Source of the DNA: Phycisphaerae bacterium
GTDB lineage: Bacteria; Planctomycetota; Phycisphaerae; Phycisphaerales; UBA1924
Length of the DNA stretch: 64,000 nt
Direction of reading: 5' to 3'
Assembly: GCA_016873295.1 (NCBI GenBank)
Contig: VGXM01000013.1
Location: 1 to 64,000, forward strand
How positions within the stretch are numbered: the first letter of the stretch is position 1; each line of letters opens with the position of its first letter. Below are positions 19,401 through 28,751 of the stretch, one piece after another. A model generated the notes under the pieces. That model was not told the DNA's origin. It did no database searches and saw only the letters and a list, made by a program, of their open reading frames with translations. Both the position numbers and the translations under genes were made by a program.

Positions 19401-22400
19401 AACCGGAGCGTGGGCGCGCCGGTCCCCGCGAAGTTGCCGGAGATGGTCCAGTCGCCGGCGTTGCGGGCGGCGAAGGTGCCGCCGGTCATGGCGCCGATCC
19501 GCGCCGAGCGCACGTCGCCGCCGACGACCGACGATCCGCCGGCGTAGGTGTCGAGGTTGAGGACGGCGACGTCGCCGTCGATCACGATCTCCGAGCCGGC
19601 GCCGAGTGTCGCGTAGACGTGGAGCAGGCCGAGCGAGGCATCATCGTTGGAGACGATGTCGAAGTTGGTGAGGACCGCGGCCGCGCCGGGGGTGAGGGAG
19701 ACCGCGGAGACCACGAGGCGGCTGCCCAGGTTGGTGTCGCGGATCGTGACCTTGCCCGCGGCCTGGTCCCAGAAGGCGGAGCCGCTTCCCTCGAGGCGGG
19801 CGGTGACGGTCGCGCCGCTGTAGACGAAGGTCAGGCCCTCGGAGCCGAACGCGACACCGGGGGTGCCGACGCCCGTGTCGAGTCGGGGGTCGGACGGCGC
19901 GATCACGCCGACGGGTCCGCCGAGGCGTGCGTCCACCAGCCCGGTGACCCGGTCGGCGAAGAGCGTCGAGGCGGCCACGTCGCCGTCGATCCGCACGTTT
20001 CCGACGGCCGCCGAGCCGAGGACCACGCCGTCGTCGGCGGTGTTATAGACGCCGTCGGCGCCGGCGTCGATGCCCGCGGAGAGGCGCACGTCGGTGGCCG
20101 AGCCCTGGATCCGGATGGACCTGACGGTGCCCGACCCTGTGACGCGGTCGGCGTTGGCGCCGGTGCCGCCGGGTCGGCCATCGGCCCCGAAGTCACTGAT
20201 GCCGGCGACGAAGATGGCGTTGCTCGCGTCGCCGCCGACCACGACCTCGCGGAGGTCGTCGGCCGCGGAGAAGTAGGTCCCGGTGCCCGCGGTGAGCGGG
20301 TCGTTGGCGACGGAGCCGCGGATGAAGATGCTCTGGATCACGGGGGCGTGGAACCCGCCCTCGAAGACCGAGCCGGCGACGTTGACGCGGCGGATGAGGC
20401 GGCCGGCGCTGATGGTCGGCCCGTCGATCGCGGACGTCGGCGCCACGCCGGGCGGGAGCTGGTTGCGGAAGGGATCGGAACTGGCGGCGGCGGCGGAGGC
20501 GCTGGGGTTGACGCCGACGTCGCCGAAGAACCCACCGCGGTACTGCGTGATGCGCACGTCCTGCAGCTCGAGCCCGGCGTGGATCGAGCCGAGGAGGCTG
20601 CCGCCGGTGATCTGCAGGAGGCGGATCGAGCCGACGTCCGCGGAGATGCGGTTCCCCGGGAGGAAGGACCCGCGCGTGATGCGCACGATGTTGATGTCGC
20701 CCGACCGGCTGATGATGTCGCCGTCGAAGTCGCCGTTGATGAAGACGGAGCGGATGGCGCCCCCGACGATGATGTTGCCGTTCCCGACGCCTCCGCCGCC
20801 CGGGAGGTTGGGGATGAGCCCGCCGACGCTGATGCGGCTGGTCACGGAGCCCGCGATGCGGAGGTTGGTGAACAGCCGCCCCCTGCGGGTGGCGATCTCG
20901 CGCACGTCGCCCCGGATGACGAGCGAGCCCGGATTGACGGCGTCGCCCAGGTCGCCCCCGGCGTGGATGCGACCGACGCCGGCGCTGATGTCGGCGTTGA
21001 TGCGCAGGTCGCCGAAGACGTCGATGGAGCCGATGGAGCCGAAGGCGCCGGCGGTGGTCACGGTGCCCTGCATGCTGCCGCGCAGCACGCGGATGAACCC
21101 GATGTTGCCGGAGGAGATGATGTCGCCGTCGAACACCGTGCGGACGACAAGGCGATCGATCCGTCCCGAGGGACCGTCGACCTTGAGGAGCGTGTTGGCG
21201 ATGACGTCCGACTGGACGAACTTGATGGGGCCGGCGACGACGATGGAGGACGAGACGATGGTGGGCACGCGGAGCCGGTCGACGGCGCCGCCGCGGATGG
21301 TGCTGCTGCGGATGGCGGACCGCACGTCGAGCATCACGTTGGCGTTCACGACGTCGATCGTGGACCGGATGATGTTCTGCGCCCGCAGCCCGCGCTGCAC
21401 GCCGCCCAGGACCCACACGTTCAGGTCCTCGATGTTCCCGCGTCCGTTCCCGGCGGTGATCTGGCGCACGAAGCCCTGCACGATGAGCTCGTTGGGCGTC
21501 AGCTCGAGGGCCCCGCCGCCCTCGGTCGTGTTGCGGAAGCGGTCGGCCTCGATGCTGATGGCGTCGACGGTGGCAAGGAGCTGGGAGGCGTCCCACGTGC
21601 CGCCGCGGAAGCGGACGGTGTTGACGATGCGCCCCTCGATGCGGCTGCGGTAGAAGTTGGCGCCGATGCCGGAGACCTCGCCGATGTCGCCCCGGGCCGG
21701 GTCCGGCGACTCGAACTCGAGCAAGCCGCCCCACCAGTCGTCGAGTTCGGTGCTGCCGATGAACGCGCCCACGAAGGAGCCGCCGCCCGTCAGCGACACG
21801 CGCCCCAGCCCGCCCGCGGCGATGATCGGCGCGGAGATGTAGGCGCCGGGCTGGGACCCAAGCACCGTCCCGATGAAGCCGACGGCGAAGATCCCCGTGG
21901 TGGCGATCGGGTTCTGGGCGATCTCGGAGAGCCCCATGCCGATGTTCACCGAGCCGATGTTGCTCCCGAAGATGACGCCGACGATGCCCCGGAAGTCGTT
22001 GAACCTGATGATCCGGTTGGGGTTGACGTTGATGACGCCGATGTTGCCGCCGGGCACGCCGCCCGTCGTGGCCATGCCCTGCATGATCAGGTCGCCCATC
22101 TGCTTGGCGACGGTGACCTCGGCGATGCTGCCGGTGCGGATGATGGCGCCGTTGACATAGGCGGGGACGGGCGAGCCGACCTCGTCCAGCCACGCGGGGG
22201 TGACGCTCTGCGCGACCGAGGCGGCCTCGATCGGGCGGTAGAGGATGCCGTTCCACGTGCCGTCGGTCAGGGCGTCGGCGCCCAGCCCGAGGGGCGAGCC
22301 GACCCGCTCCTGGTACCCGCGGATGACGCCCATGAAGGGGCCGATGAGCTGCGGACCGACCAGGGGCATCTCCGTCCGCCCCAGGCTGCCGTCGCGGATG

Positions 22401-25400
22401 ACGAGGCGGTTGAGCCCCACGACGTCGACGTGGACGACGTCGCCGTTGGGGGTCGAGTTGGTGATCGAGGCGAACGCGGCGTTGGCCGTCCCCACAGGCC
22501 CGTTGACGGGCGTGATCTGCTCGATGCGCCAGACGTCGACTTCGCCCTGGCCCGTGATGTCGATCGACGACCCGGCGTCGGCGCCGGTGACGCGGATCCG
22601 CCCGATCGAGACCGGGTTGCGCGTGGAGGCGTCCCGCAGCCCGACGATGCGGAGCTGCGCGCCGCCCTCGAGGTTGGCCTGGATCTGGGCGATGGCCACG
22701 CCCAGCGACCCGTCGATCGGCACGACGCGGATGATGCCCACCACGGACCCGGGGGCCACGCCCAGGCCGGGGCTGATGGAGATCTGCACGCGGCTGCCGC
22801 TGTCGTCGACCAGCTCGCGCGTCTGGCCCGCCAGCAGCGTGATGAAGGCGTCATTGGAGGCGAGGTGCTGCACGACGGGCGTGTCGAGGAAGCGGACGTC
22901 GGACCCGATGCCGAGGTTGGAGAAGAAGGCGCGGTTGCCCTGCGGGAAGCCCTGGAGCACGCCGTCCTCGGTGGAGTCGTAGGAGGTCTGGTTGACCGCG
23001 AGGAGGCCGATCACGGAGCCGGGGGTCAGTCGCACCGACAGCGTGTCGCCGCCGACCGCGTACCCGACGCGGAAGACGCCGATGTCGCCGCGTCCGCCGT
23101 TGAGCCCCGTCTCGATGGTCACGCTGACCGGACTGCCGACCTGGTGCGGGTCGGTGTTCTGGGTGATGCCCACGCCGCCGCCGACGTTGATCTCCCCGAT
23201 CGATCCGCCCACGCGGAACTGGGCGTTGAAGATGTCGCCGATGGAGAACGCGCCGGTGGCGCCGCCGCCCCCGCCCTCGTTCTGGGCCAGCGGGTTGCGC
23301 CCGGTGACGATGCTGGCGATGTTGCCGGAGACGCTGAACGAGAGCGGGCGAGCCAGCGACGCGCGCATGTCGCCGCCCGCGAAGATGCTGTAGACGTTGC
23401 CGGTCACGCCGATCGCCCCGCCGCGGAACGTCAGCAGGTTGTCGTCGTTGTTGTCGATGCCGAGCGGGTCGGCCGCGTCGAAGGTCGGGTTCAGGAAGTT
23501 GCTCGGGCTGCCCGGCGCGCCCGTGGCCGTGGGGGCGCCCAGGCCGACGCGGAAGGCGCCGACGTCGCCCGAGAGGACGGAGATGACGTTCGAGAGCGCC
23601 CCGGTGTTGTACCCCGAGTAGGCGCCCGTGCGGTAGGCGCCCAGCGTGGTCGCCGCCATGCCCGCGATGGTCACCGTGTAGGGCGTCAGGTCCGTGGCCG
23701 TGTTGTCGTTGCCCCCCGGGTCCGCGATCACGAGGTAGTACACCCCGTCGCGGTCCGGCGTGAAGCGCACGCGGCTGATGCTCTCGCCCTGGACCCTGCC
23801 GCGCGGCGACAGCGTCCGGCTGGCGAAGACCTTGGGCGACGCGAGCGTCCGCCCGTCCTGGTCGACGATGCGGTAGGCGATGCGCGTGGTGGCGCTCAGC
23901 TCGATCGACATCGCCACGCCGCGACGGGCCGCGAACGCGAACACGTCGGACTGGTCGTCGCCCGTGTTGAAGGCGTCCTGCCCGCCCAGCTCGCCCTCGA
24001 TCCGCACGCCGCTCGACGCCGAGCCGATCCACTCCGCGTGCAGCAGGCTGTCGTTGCGGAGGAAGGTGTTGCCGACGATGTACTGGAGCGGGACCGCGTA
24101 GTGCAGGTTGGGGATGAGGCGGAAGACGTTGGTCGGACGCTCGCCGAGCGTGGAGGAAGTGCCGATCGTGGTGAGGATGGCGTTGCGCGTCGGGTTGGCC
24201 CCCGTGCGGGTCTGCCCGTAGACCGACTCCTTCTCCGAGTACGAGATCACCGAGCGCCCGGGCCGCGTCGTCGGCGAGTTCAGGTCGCCGATCACCGTCA
24301 CGTCCATCGACGAGCGCCCGCCGACGTAGATGTCGCCCACCGTCCGCCCGACGATCAGCTGGCTCCCGGTCTTGACCGCGACCCGCGTCGTGGCCTCCGT
24401 GTCGCTCGACCAGCGCCCGGCGTCCGTCCCGACCACCAGCGAGCCGAGGTCGCCCGCGACGTTGAGCGAACCGACCAGGTAGCCCACGTACATCTTGTTG
24501 AGCGAGCCCGAGAAGACCGACGTCCCGTGCAGCACGCCGTGGATGTAGATGAGCCCCATCGACGCGGGGTTGCCCCCCGCCGCGTTGACGAAGACGCCCT
24601 GCGTGGTGTCGGTGAAGCCCGTCCGAATGATGTTGGGATAGGGGACCATGGGCGCGATCATCGCCCTCCCCGATGGGTTGTAGTCGGCCAGCGAGCGGAC
24701 GATCGGCGAGCCGATGATCACGGACCCCGGGCCGGGCGGGAGCCCCAGAATCTGCGGCTGCGTCCCCTGAACCTGCCGCTGGTAGCCGAACCCGGTGGTC
24801 TCGAAGGCGCCGAAGTTGCCCGTGGCGCTCGTCACGATCCTGGCGATCGCGAACCCGTCGGGCACCACCTCAAAGAAGTCGGCGTCGGCGGGGAGCTGCT
24901 CCACGATGTCCAGCGTCGTGCCCCAGATCATGAAGGCCGATCGCGCATCGACGCCCGAGAAGACGATCCGTCCGATCCCGTCGTTGAAGTTGGGGATGCC
25001 GTCGTCGTCGGGGTCGACCTCCGTCACCGCCGGGTCCGCCCCGGGAAGCACGCCCAGCACGATCGTCTGCCGCATGGCGTTGCCGTAGAGATCGAAGAAC
25101 TCGGCCTGCGCGCCCACCGGCCCGGACAGGCGCACCACGGCGCCGAAGATCCGCGATCGGATGATGTCGGCGAAAACGGGATCCTCGCCCTCCTGCACCG
25201 AGGTGTCGAGGTACGGGATCGTGTAGCCGAACCACGCCGTCACCGTGCCGTAGCCCGCGGGCCCCGGCTCGAACGTCGGGTCCGTCGGGTTCACCACGAG
25301 CGCAAAGAGCAGCTTGCGGGGCTCGAGCTGGTCCATCGTGGCGCCGTCGCCGATCCCGCCGGCGCGCGACGCGACGTCCGCCGCCGAAAAACCGGCCTTC

Positions 25401-25462
25401 CGAATCCTGCCGTGACGACGCACCAGGGGACGGAACCGCTCGCCGTTCTTGACCTTGTTCAT
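16406..25462 (-). CDS. Giant secreted beta-rich protein with LEPR motif and degenerate metzincin-like C-terminus
   Basis: 3,018 residues. AAGGAG 5 nt upstream fixes the start. LEPRKLL (46-52) is the planctomycete giant-protein signature. A pre-peptidase-like beta sandwich lies near 490-610. A very long Gly/Val-rich stretch follows, of repeated GSI-x-VxGDV-type strands typical of a beta-helix, with two copies of a GANGLPGGTGAD/GADGRPGGTGAN module. Next come an SbsA-type Ig-like domain, a calcium-type DGNGDGVVGVND loop and two more beta sandwiches. The last ~250 residues match a matrixin-like layout (YSVVYITNS ... VDIMASNS), but the zinc motif is GRRVGELLGLRM at about 2925-2936, without the metal His. 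Likely a cell-surface structural or adhesive protein. Confidence 0.85.
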   Translation of the reverse strand: MNKVKNGERFRPLVRRHGRIRKAGFSAADVASRAGGIGDGATMDQLEPRKLLFALVVNPTDPTFEPGPAGYGTVTAWFGYTIPYLDTSVQEGEDPVFADIIRSRIFGAVVRLSGPVGAQAEFFDLYGNAMRQTIVLGVLPGADPAVTEVDPDDDGIPNFNDGIGRIVFSGVDARSAFMIWGTTLDIVEQLPADADFFEVVPDGFAIARIVTSATGNFGAFETTGFGYQRQVQGTQPQILGLPPGPGSVIIGSPIVRSLADYNPSGRAMIAPMVPYPNIIRTGFTDTTQGVFVNAAGGNPASMGLIYIHGVLHGTSVFSGSLNKMYVGYLVGSLNVAGDLGSLVVGTDAGRWSSDTEATTRVAVKTGSQLIVGRTVGDIYVGGRSSMDVTVIGDLNSPTTRPGRSVISYSEKESVYGQTRTGANPTRNAILTTIGTSSTLGERPTNVFRLIPNLHYAVPLQYIVGNTFLRNDSLLHAEWIGSASSGVRIEGELGGQDAFNTGDDQSDVFAFAARRGVAMSIELSATTRIAYRIVDQDGRTLASPKVFASRTLSPRGRVQGESISRVRFTPDRDGVYYLVIADPGGNDNTATDLTPYTVTIAGMAATTLGAYRTGAYSGYNTGALSNVISVLSGDVGAFRVGLGAPTATGAPGSPSNFLNPTFDAADPLGIDNNDDNLLTFRGGAIGVTGNVYSIFAGGDMRASLARPLSFSVSGNIASIVTGRNPLAQNEGGGGGATGAFSIGDIFNAQFRVGGSIGEINVGGGVGITQNTDPHQVGSPVSVTIETGLNGGRGDIGVFRVGYAVGGDTLSVRLTPGSVIGLLAVNQTSYDSTEDGVLQGFPQGNRAFFSNLGIGSDVRFLDTPVVQHLASNDAFITLLAGQTRELVDDSGSRVQISISPGLGVAPGSVVGIIRVVPIDGSLGVAIAQIQANLEGGAQLRIVGLRDASTRNPVSIGRIRVTGADAGSSIDITGQGEVDVWRIEQITPVNGPVGTANAAFASITNSTPNGDVVHVDVVGLNRLVIRDGSLGRTEMPLVGPQLIGPFMGVIRGYQERVGSPLGLGADALTDGTWNGILYRPIEAASVAQSVTPAWLDEVGSPVPAYVNGAIIRTGSIAEVTVAKQMGDLIMQGMATTGGVPGGNIGVINVNPNRIIRFNDFRGIVGVIFGSNIGSVNIGMGLSEIAQNPIATTGIFAVGFIGTVLGSQPGAYISAPIIAAGGLGRVSLTGGGSFVGAFIGSTELDDWWGGLLEFESPDPARGDIGEVSGIGANFYRSRIEGRIVNTVRFRGGTWDASQLLATVDAISIEADRFRNTTEGGGALELTPNELIVQGFVRQITAGNGRGNIEDLNVWVLGGVQRGLRAQNIIRSTIDVVNANVMLDVRSAIRSSTIRGGAVDRLRVPTIVSSSIVVAGPIKFVQSDVIANTLLKVDGPSGRIDRLVVRTVFDGDIISSGNIGFIRVLRGSMQGTVTTAGAFGSIGSIDVFGDLRINADISAGVGRIHAGGDLGDAVNPGSLVIRGDVREIATRRGRLFTNLRIAGSVTSRISVGGLIPNLPGGGGVGNGNIIVGGAIRSVFINGDFDGDIISRSGDINIVRITRGSFLPGNRISADVGSIRLLQITGGSLLGSIHAGLELQDVRITQYRGGFFGDVGVNPSASAAAASSDPFRNQLPPGVAPTSAIDGPTISAGRLIRRVNVAGSVFEGGFHAPVIQSIFIRGSVANDPLTAGTGTYFSAADDLREVVVGGDASNAIFVAGISDFGADGRPGGTGANADRVTGSGTVRSIRIQGSATDVRLSAGIDAGADGVYNTADDGVVLGSAAVGNVRIDGDVAASTLFADRVTGLVDARLGGPVGVIAPSDPRLDTGVGTPGVAFGSEGLTFVYSGATVTARLEGSGSAFWDQAAGKVTIRDTNLGSRLVVSAVSLTPGAAAVLTNFDIVSNDDASLGLLHVYATLGAGSEIVIDGDVAVLNLDTYAGGSSVVGGDVRSARIGAMTGGTFAARNAGDWTISGNFAGTGAPTLRFANLDVLTVTGSAGGAVAVAGGAKGIFVWGAADGLRVGVGRTLSEFGAASITDATIAAGARIDRVNVAGDGFRSLILAGVSFGANGLPGGTGADRDTPAAGSIGAVVIGGNFIASDIAAGVLKGPDSYYGTSDDSAGAGFSSIDSVRIGGTQVGTFRPGETYRIIASGGIGPVTVAGIPLTSSGNFAVQAITQGPEAIRVLNMSVGQSSRVYTVTVNFNQAIDASTAAAALTVSEVRGGTLIQAVLGTDYNILVSGSTLTVTFNQAVTERNLTAASQQTPGLIGPGVYRFHLSQAVLRAQLTGNVLDGNGDGVVGVNDHFSDDIFVGDAGDKLNFSRIDDGTGNFLDFYAPFSLTEVMDNNYTPDGRPDPSRTYTVRGFIGDHPDNNNTTFGVAGDIDVYSVTLQAGQILRLSELTGTARGSLLILTDDAGNYLSPTGTTTHTVGLPFETTPRPDLSDLSPISYLITQTGTYHIIVTNVLVLIPPPNPPEFWQRPTAIPNVPPLPDAVGDYRFTVDIFDDGDSGFSDPSGSGNGTNLVNAPLPSEFSGPGSVIVRNGFTFVLGADGATVTGSNGLGITSDRSSSGRLVTNIRSAIGPTGSRGTPLTVFPDVDVYHLNDRLTIAPGTRMTVTVKLSEAGSDLGSQFVNRSEDFRGAVQFALFDTSASTALGDAMLVFSPTDFKPTAQDPRLIANDGQTVYGYNANGDYYISFLVPERLDVGGAGTFALYIQGAFNSDYQIEVVTEPFTQTPQRKTQNVVIETRGGTLEWLEQGGTLSALSAFDASLLGFGGVLADGRTPTRYVLDTVVATLTSIFSTVGGFNIVFATDSSAFAGSDYSVVYITNSPDPINLLSGNQPFGYSQRSDPFNTDRNDEAVVFAQAFTTRGFAPSQVDLDGFSQAMTAAVGRRVGELLGLRMTGGYTAATFPPAGGQVDIMASNSVAVSPLTGGRTLALINSAPVSGTQTRGLSGLGDTVQTTDFFLGRQSSLSLLDRILARRP

Positions 25463-26179
25463 GACCGCTCCTTGCCACTCTCAAGCCACTGGGACGGCGA
25501 CGGTAGTACCCCCGATGCACCCTCGCCCGGCGGCCGCATGCGTGCCGCCCATCCTGCCGCCGGCGGCTCGTGACCGCCGCGCACCCGGTCCGCTCCTCAC
25601 GCCACGCCCGACCCGGTCAGGTCGCGCGCTCCATGCCCGTACTCAACACCCGAACGGCCACCGTCTGCCGATGGCCCTCGGCCAAGCACCGCCACGACGT
25701 CCGGAGACACTAACAGATCCGGCGGCGTCCCACAACCCACGAGACCTGTCCCGCGCGAATCTTGGAGGTCGCGCCGATGCAGGAGCGCCCGCTCGGCGCT
25801 TTGCCCTTGACGCCTTGGTCCGCAGCCAGCGGTGCATTCCATGTCCACTCCGCACCTCGTCGGCGAAACGAGAAAACCCCGGTGCGCTCCGAGATCAACG
25901 TCCAGACAGTTCCTAGATTAGAGCAGATTCGGTCAAAAAACTCAATGTCTTCAATGTTGGGCGTTTGGTGACCCTATCGGACACCGAATCTATCCCTCTC
26001 GCGGCATCCGCGCCGGGTCCGGACGGGGAGCGGATGGGGTTCGACATTTGCGGACGCGGCCGAAACCCCTGACGAGCCAGGCCCAATGAGCCGAAGACCG
26101 GTTCTCGGAGGGCAGGACCATCCAGTCGCAGTTCCACGAATACGGTTGGATCTGGGCTTGGGCGCCGTGGGCGCTCGGG
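25463..26179. other. Intergenic region upstream of the giant gene
   Basis: About 620-715 bp. Frames are open but no product is recognisable. Bases about 25890-26000 are distinctly AT-richer and include TTTTTTGACC on the minus strand, a possible part of a promoter for the giant gene, but I could not pair it with a good -10. GGAGG at 26107-26112 belongs to the downstream plus-strand gene. Confidence 0.5.
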
Positions 26180-26971
26180 GTGGGCGGGCTGCTGCTGTTG
26201 TTGGTCGGCGGACGACTGATGAGGCCCGCGCTGGCGCTGGTCGGGGCGGGCCTGGGCGCGCTGGCGGGTTGGGTTGTCGGCGGCGCGACGCCCGAATCGA
26301 GCTCGGGAGACTACCTGGCCCTCGTGGCGGCGGCGGTTGGGTCGGTCGCCGGCGGGGTCTTGGGACTCTGCCTGTTCCGGCCGGTAATCGCGCTGGGTGC
26401 GGCGGCGGCGTGCGGCATGGCGGCAGCCCTGGGGGCGGCCCTGTGGCTGGGTGCCGTGTCCCCCGCGGAACTGGCGACGGGAGGACCGCCTTCTCGCGGG
26501 CCGACGCTGAAGACCCAGGCGCAGGAACTGCTGGCCGAGTCGATCGCGCGGCGCGGCGTGGAGGGGGGGATCGTCTCGGACGCCGGGCACCTGACGGGGT
26601 CGAACAACGCCTTGGCGGAGTCCGCGGAGCGGGCCTGGACGCTCGTGGCGAGCGAGGCGGGGCAGCGCTGGGAACGCGTCGATGCGCGGTCGCGGATGCG
26701 GATCGTCGGCGTGACCGTGCTCGGCGCGCTCGCGGGGCTGGTCGTGGGCGGGCTGGGGCCGCGGCGGGTGGTGGCGGTGTTGAGCGCCGGGGTCGGCTCG
26801 GCCGTGCTGGTCGGGCTGGCGCCCGCGGCGCTCCCGCGCCTGGGCGTCGGCGCCCCCGAGCCCATGGCGTGGGTGGGGCTGTGGGCGGTCCTGGCGATCG
26901 CGGGAGCGGCGGTGCAACTGGCGGCCATGCGAAGGCGCCGGGGCGCCCAGCAGGCGCCGCCTTCGGCCTGA
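26180..26971 (+). CDS. Multi-pass membrane protein of unknown function
   Basis: 263 residues from GTG at 26180. About six or seven Gly/Ala-rich membrane helices surround a central soluble loop (near 105-170). The GTG lies inside the first hydrophobic helix. The frame is open back to a stop at 26087 with no ATG, GTG or TTG before 26180. A GGAGG at 26107-26112 sits 7 nt before an ATC at 26120, which would add a plausible amphipathic leader (QSQFHEYGWIWAWAPWALG). The true start may therefore be a rare ATC, or the frame may be damaged. The glycine-rich helix pattern recalls DUF4203/TMEM198-like proteins, without certainty. Confidence 0.6.
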   Translation: MGGLLLLLVGGRLMRPALALVGAGLGALAGWVVGGATPESSSGDYLALVAAAVGSVAGGVLGLCLFRPVIALGAAAACGMAAALGAALWLGAVSPAELATGGPPSRGPTLKTQAQELLAESIARRGVEGGIVSDAGHLTGSNNALAESAERAWTLVASEAGQRWERVDARSRMRIVGVTVLGALAGLVVGGLGPRRVVAVLSAGVGSAVLVGLAPAALPRLGVGAPEPMAWVGLWAVLAIAGAAVQLAAMRRRRGAQQAPPSA

Positions 26972-27053
26972 CCGCGGCAATGTCAGCGTACTCGGGGCGG
27001 GACGGCGGGCCCGCGGCTGGCCGGTGCGGGTGGGCTGGGTCGTGCGCGAACGC

Positions 27054-28751
27054 TCAGCGGGCGCCGATTGGGATGGGCAGAGGGAACGGGGTGTCGTCCC
27101 CGGGCACGTAGGGAGTCTTGCGCGGCGGGGGCGGCGGGGCCACCGCCATCATCGACGTGTACCGGGCGGCACGCTCGCTCCGGTCCATCAGCCCGCCGCC
27201 GACGAAGGCGAGAACGACCACGCCCGCGGCGGAGAGCACGCCCGCGAGCGTGCGCGTGGCGAAGGGCGTGGGAGTGGCGGGCAGGTCGGCGTCCGACGGC
27301 GGGTCGATGAGCGAGGCCTTGATCAGGCGGAGGTAGTAGTACGCGGCGACGGCGGAGTTGAGGCCCAGGATGACGACCAGCACGATCTCGCCCGCGGCCA
27401 GCCCCGAGGTGAAGAGCGGGAGCTTGCCGAAGAAGCCCAGGAGTGGCGGCAGGCCCATGAGCCCCAGGCACGAAAGGGTCATGACCCAGGCCAGGAGGGG
27501 GCGGGTCTTCCACAGGCCGCGGATGTCGTCGACGTCCTCGATCTCGGCGGGCTCGCCGTCGGCGTCGGGCCTGCCCTCGAGGCAGGCCAGGACGGCGAAG
27601 GCGCCGAGGTTTCCCACGCCGTAGACGAGCAGGTAGAACAGCACGGCGGCGAGCCCGCTCTGGCTGAAGGTGCCGTTGTTGGGCCCGGCGAGGACGGCGA
27701 CGAGCATGTAGCCGGAGTGGGCGATCGAGGAGTAGGCCAGGATGCGCTTGACGCTCTTCTGGAGGATGGCGAGGACGTTTCCGACGGTCATGGTGAGGGC
27801 GGCGATCACCCACAGGAAGACGCGGATGGGCTCGGGGAGGCCCATGGAGACGGCGCCCTCGAGGGCGTCGTAGGCGGACTGGGTGATGGGCGTGTAGAGC
27901 GGGCCTTGGGCGTCGGCGGCGTAGCTCCAGCCGATGGTGGCGGTGAGCAGCAGGATGCTGATGAACCCGGCGGCCTTGGGCACGAAGGCGAGGAAGGCAG
28001 AGACCTGGGGCGCGGCGCCCTGGTAGACGTCGGCGGCGTAGAAGTGCATGGGGACGGCGGCGATCTTGAAGCAGAGCCCAAGGAAGGCGAGGATGAAGCC
28101 GGCGAGGGCGGTGAGGTTGAGCCCGTGGGCGGCGAGGTGGGCGTGGATGGCGTTGAGGTTGGTGGAGCCCGTCCCGCCGTAGATGAGCGCGAAGCCGTAG
28201 AGGAAGACCGCGGCGCCCAGGGCGCCGAGGAAGAAGTACTTGACGCCGGCCTCGCGCGAGCGGGCGCGGCCGGTGGACATGGCGACCATGATGTAGGTGG
28301 GGAGGCTGGTGAGCTCGAGGGCGAGGAAGAGCCAGATGAGGTCGTCGGCCGAGGCGCAGAGCATGAGCCCGGTCAGGCTGAAGAGGAAGAAGGCGTAGTA
28401 CTCGGCGCGGTTGGTGCGGAGGGGGTCGTAGGGGCGCTGCCCGGCGGCGATGGCGGCTTCCTCGGCGCGGTCGACGGTGCCGGCCTGGAGGAGCAGGAGC
28501 AGGGATCCGACGGAGGCGATCAGCACCTTGGCGTAGGGGATGAGTTCCGGCAGGAGCACCTGCCCGGAGCGCGGGCCGGGGATCGGGGTCGTCCGGGCGG
28601 CGAGGACCCCCGCGATGATCAGGCCCAGGCCCGTGACCAGCGCGGTCATGCGGCGGGACTCGATCCGCCGCGACAGGCCCAACACCATCACCACGCAGGT
28701 CGTGACGAAGAGGGCGATCTCGGGCCAGAGGAACTCGATGCGGTCGATCAT
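27054..28751 (-). CDS. nuoN: NADH-quinone oxidoreductase subunit N
   Basis: 565 residues, Mrp-antiporter-like subunit of complex I with about 14 membrane helices. Conserved features: LFLALELTSLPTYIMVA (Glu in helix 5), GVKYFFLGALGAA, FKIAAVPMHFYAADVYQGA (Lys in helix 7) and AYSSIAHSGYML. Start MIDRIEFLWPE at 28751; its ATG overlaps the nuoM stop (ATGA). A Pro-rich cytoplasmic tail closes the protein. Last gene of the J-K-L-M-N run; it contributes to proton pumping. Confidence 0.94.
   Translation of the reverse strand: MIDRIEFLWPEIALFVTTCVVMVLGLSRRIESRRMTALVTGLGLIIAGVLAARTTPIPGPRSGQVLLPELIPYAKVLIASVGSLLLLLQAGTVDRAEEAAIAAGQRPYDPLRTNRAEYYAFFLFSLTGLMLCASADDLIWLFLALELTSLPTYIMVAMSTGRARSREAGVKYFFLGALGAAVFLYGFALIYGGTGSTNLNAIHAHLAAHGLNLTALAGFILAFLGLCFKIAAVPMHFYAADVYQGAAPQVSAFLAFVPKAAGFISILLLTATIGWSYAADAQGPLYTPITQSAYDALEGAVSMGLPEPIRVFLWVIAALTMTVGNVLAILQKSVKRILAYSSIAHSGYMLVAVLAGPNNGTFSQSGLAAVLFYLLVYGVGNLGAFAVLACLEGRPDADGEPAEIEDVDDIRGLWKTRPLLAWVMTLSCLGLMGLPPLLGFFGKLPLFTSGLAAGEIVLVVILGLNSAVAAYYYLRLIKASLIDPPSDADLPATPTPFATRTLAGVLSAAGVVVLAFVGGGLMDRSERAARYTSMMAVAPPPPPRKTPYVPGDDTPFPLPIPIGAR

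Noticed and set aside
17558-25573. 2,671-codon plus-strand frame opposite the giant gene
   Set aside because: Mirror of the minus-strand coding sequence; Asp/Val/Gly-repetitive, no domain, no ribosome binding site.
26086-27111. Plus-strand ATG frame beginning MSRRPVLGG
   Set aside because: Different frame from the membrane protein, Gly/Arg-rich throughout, and it runs into nuoN on the other strand.
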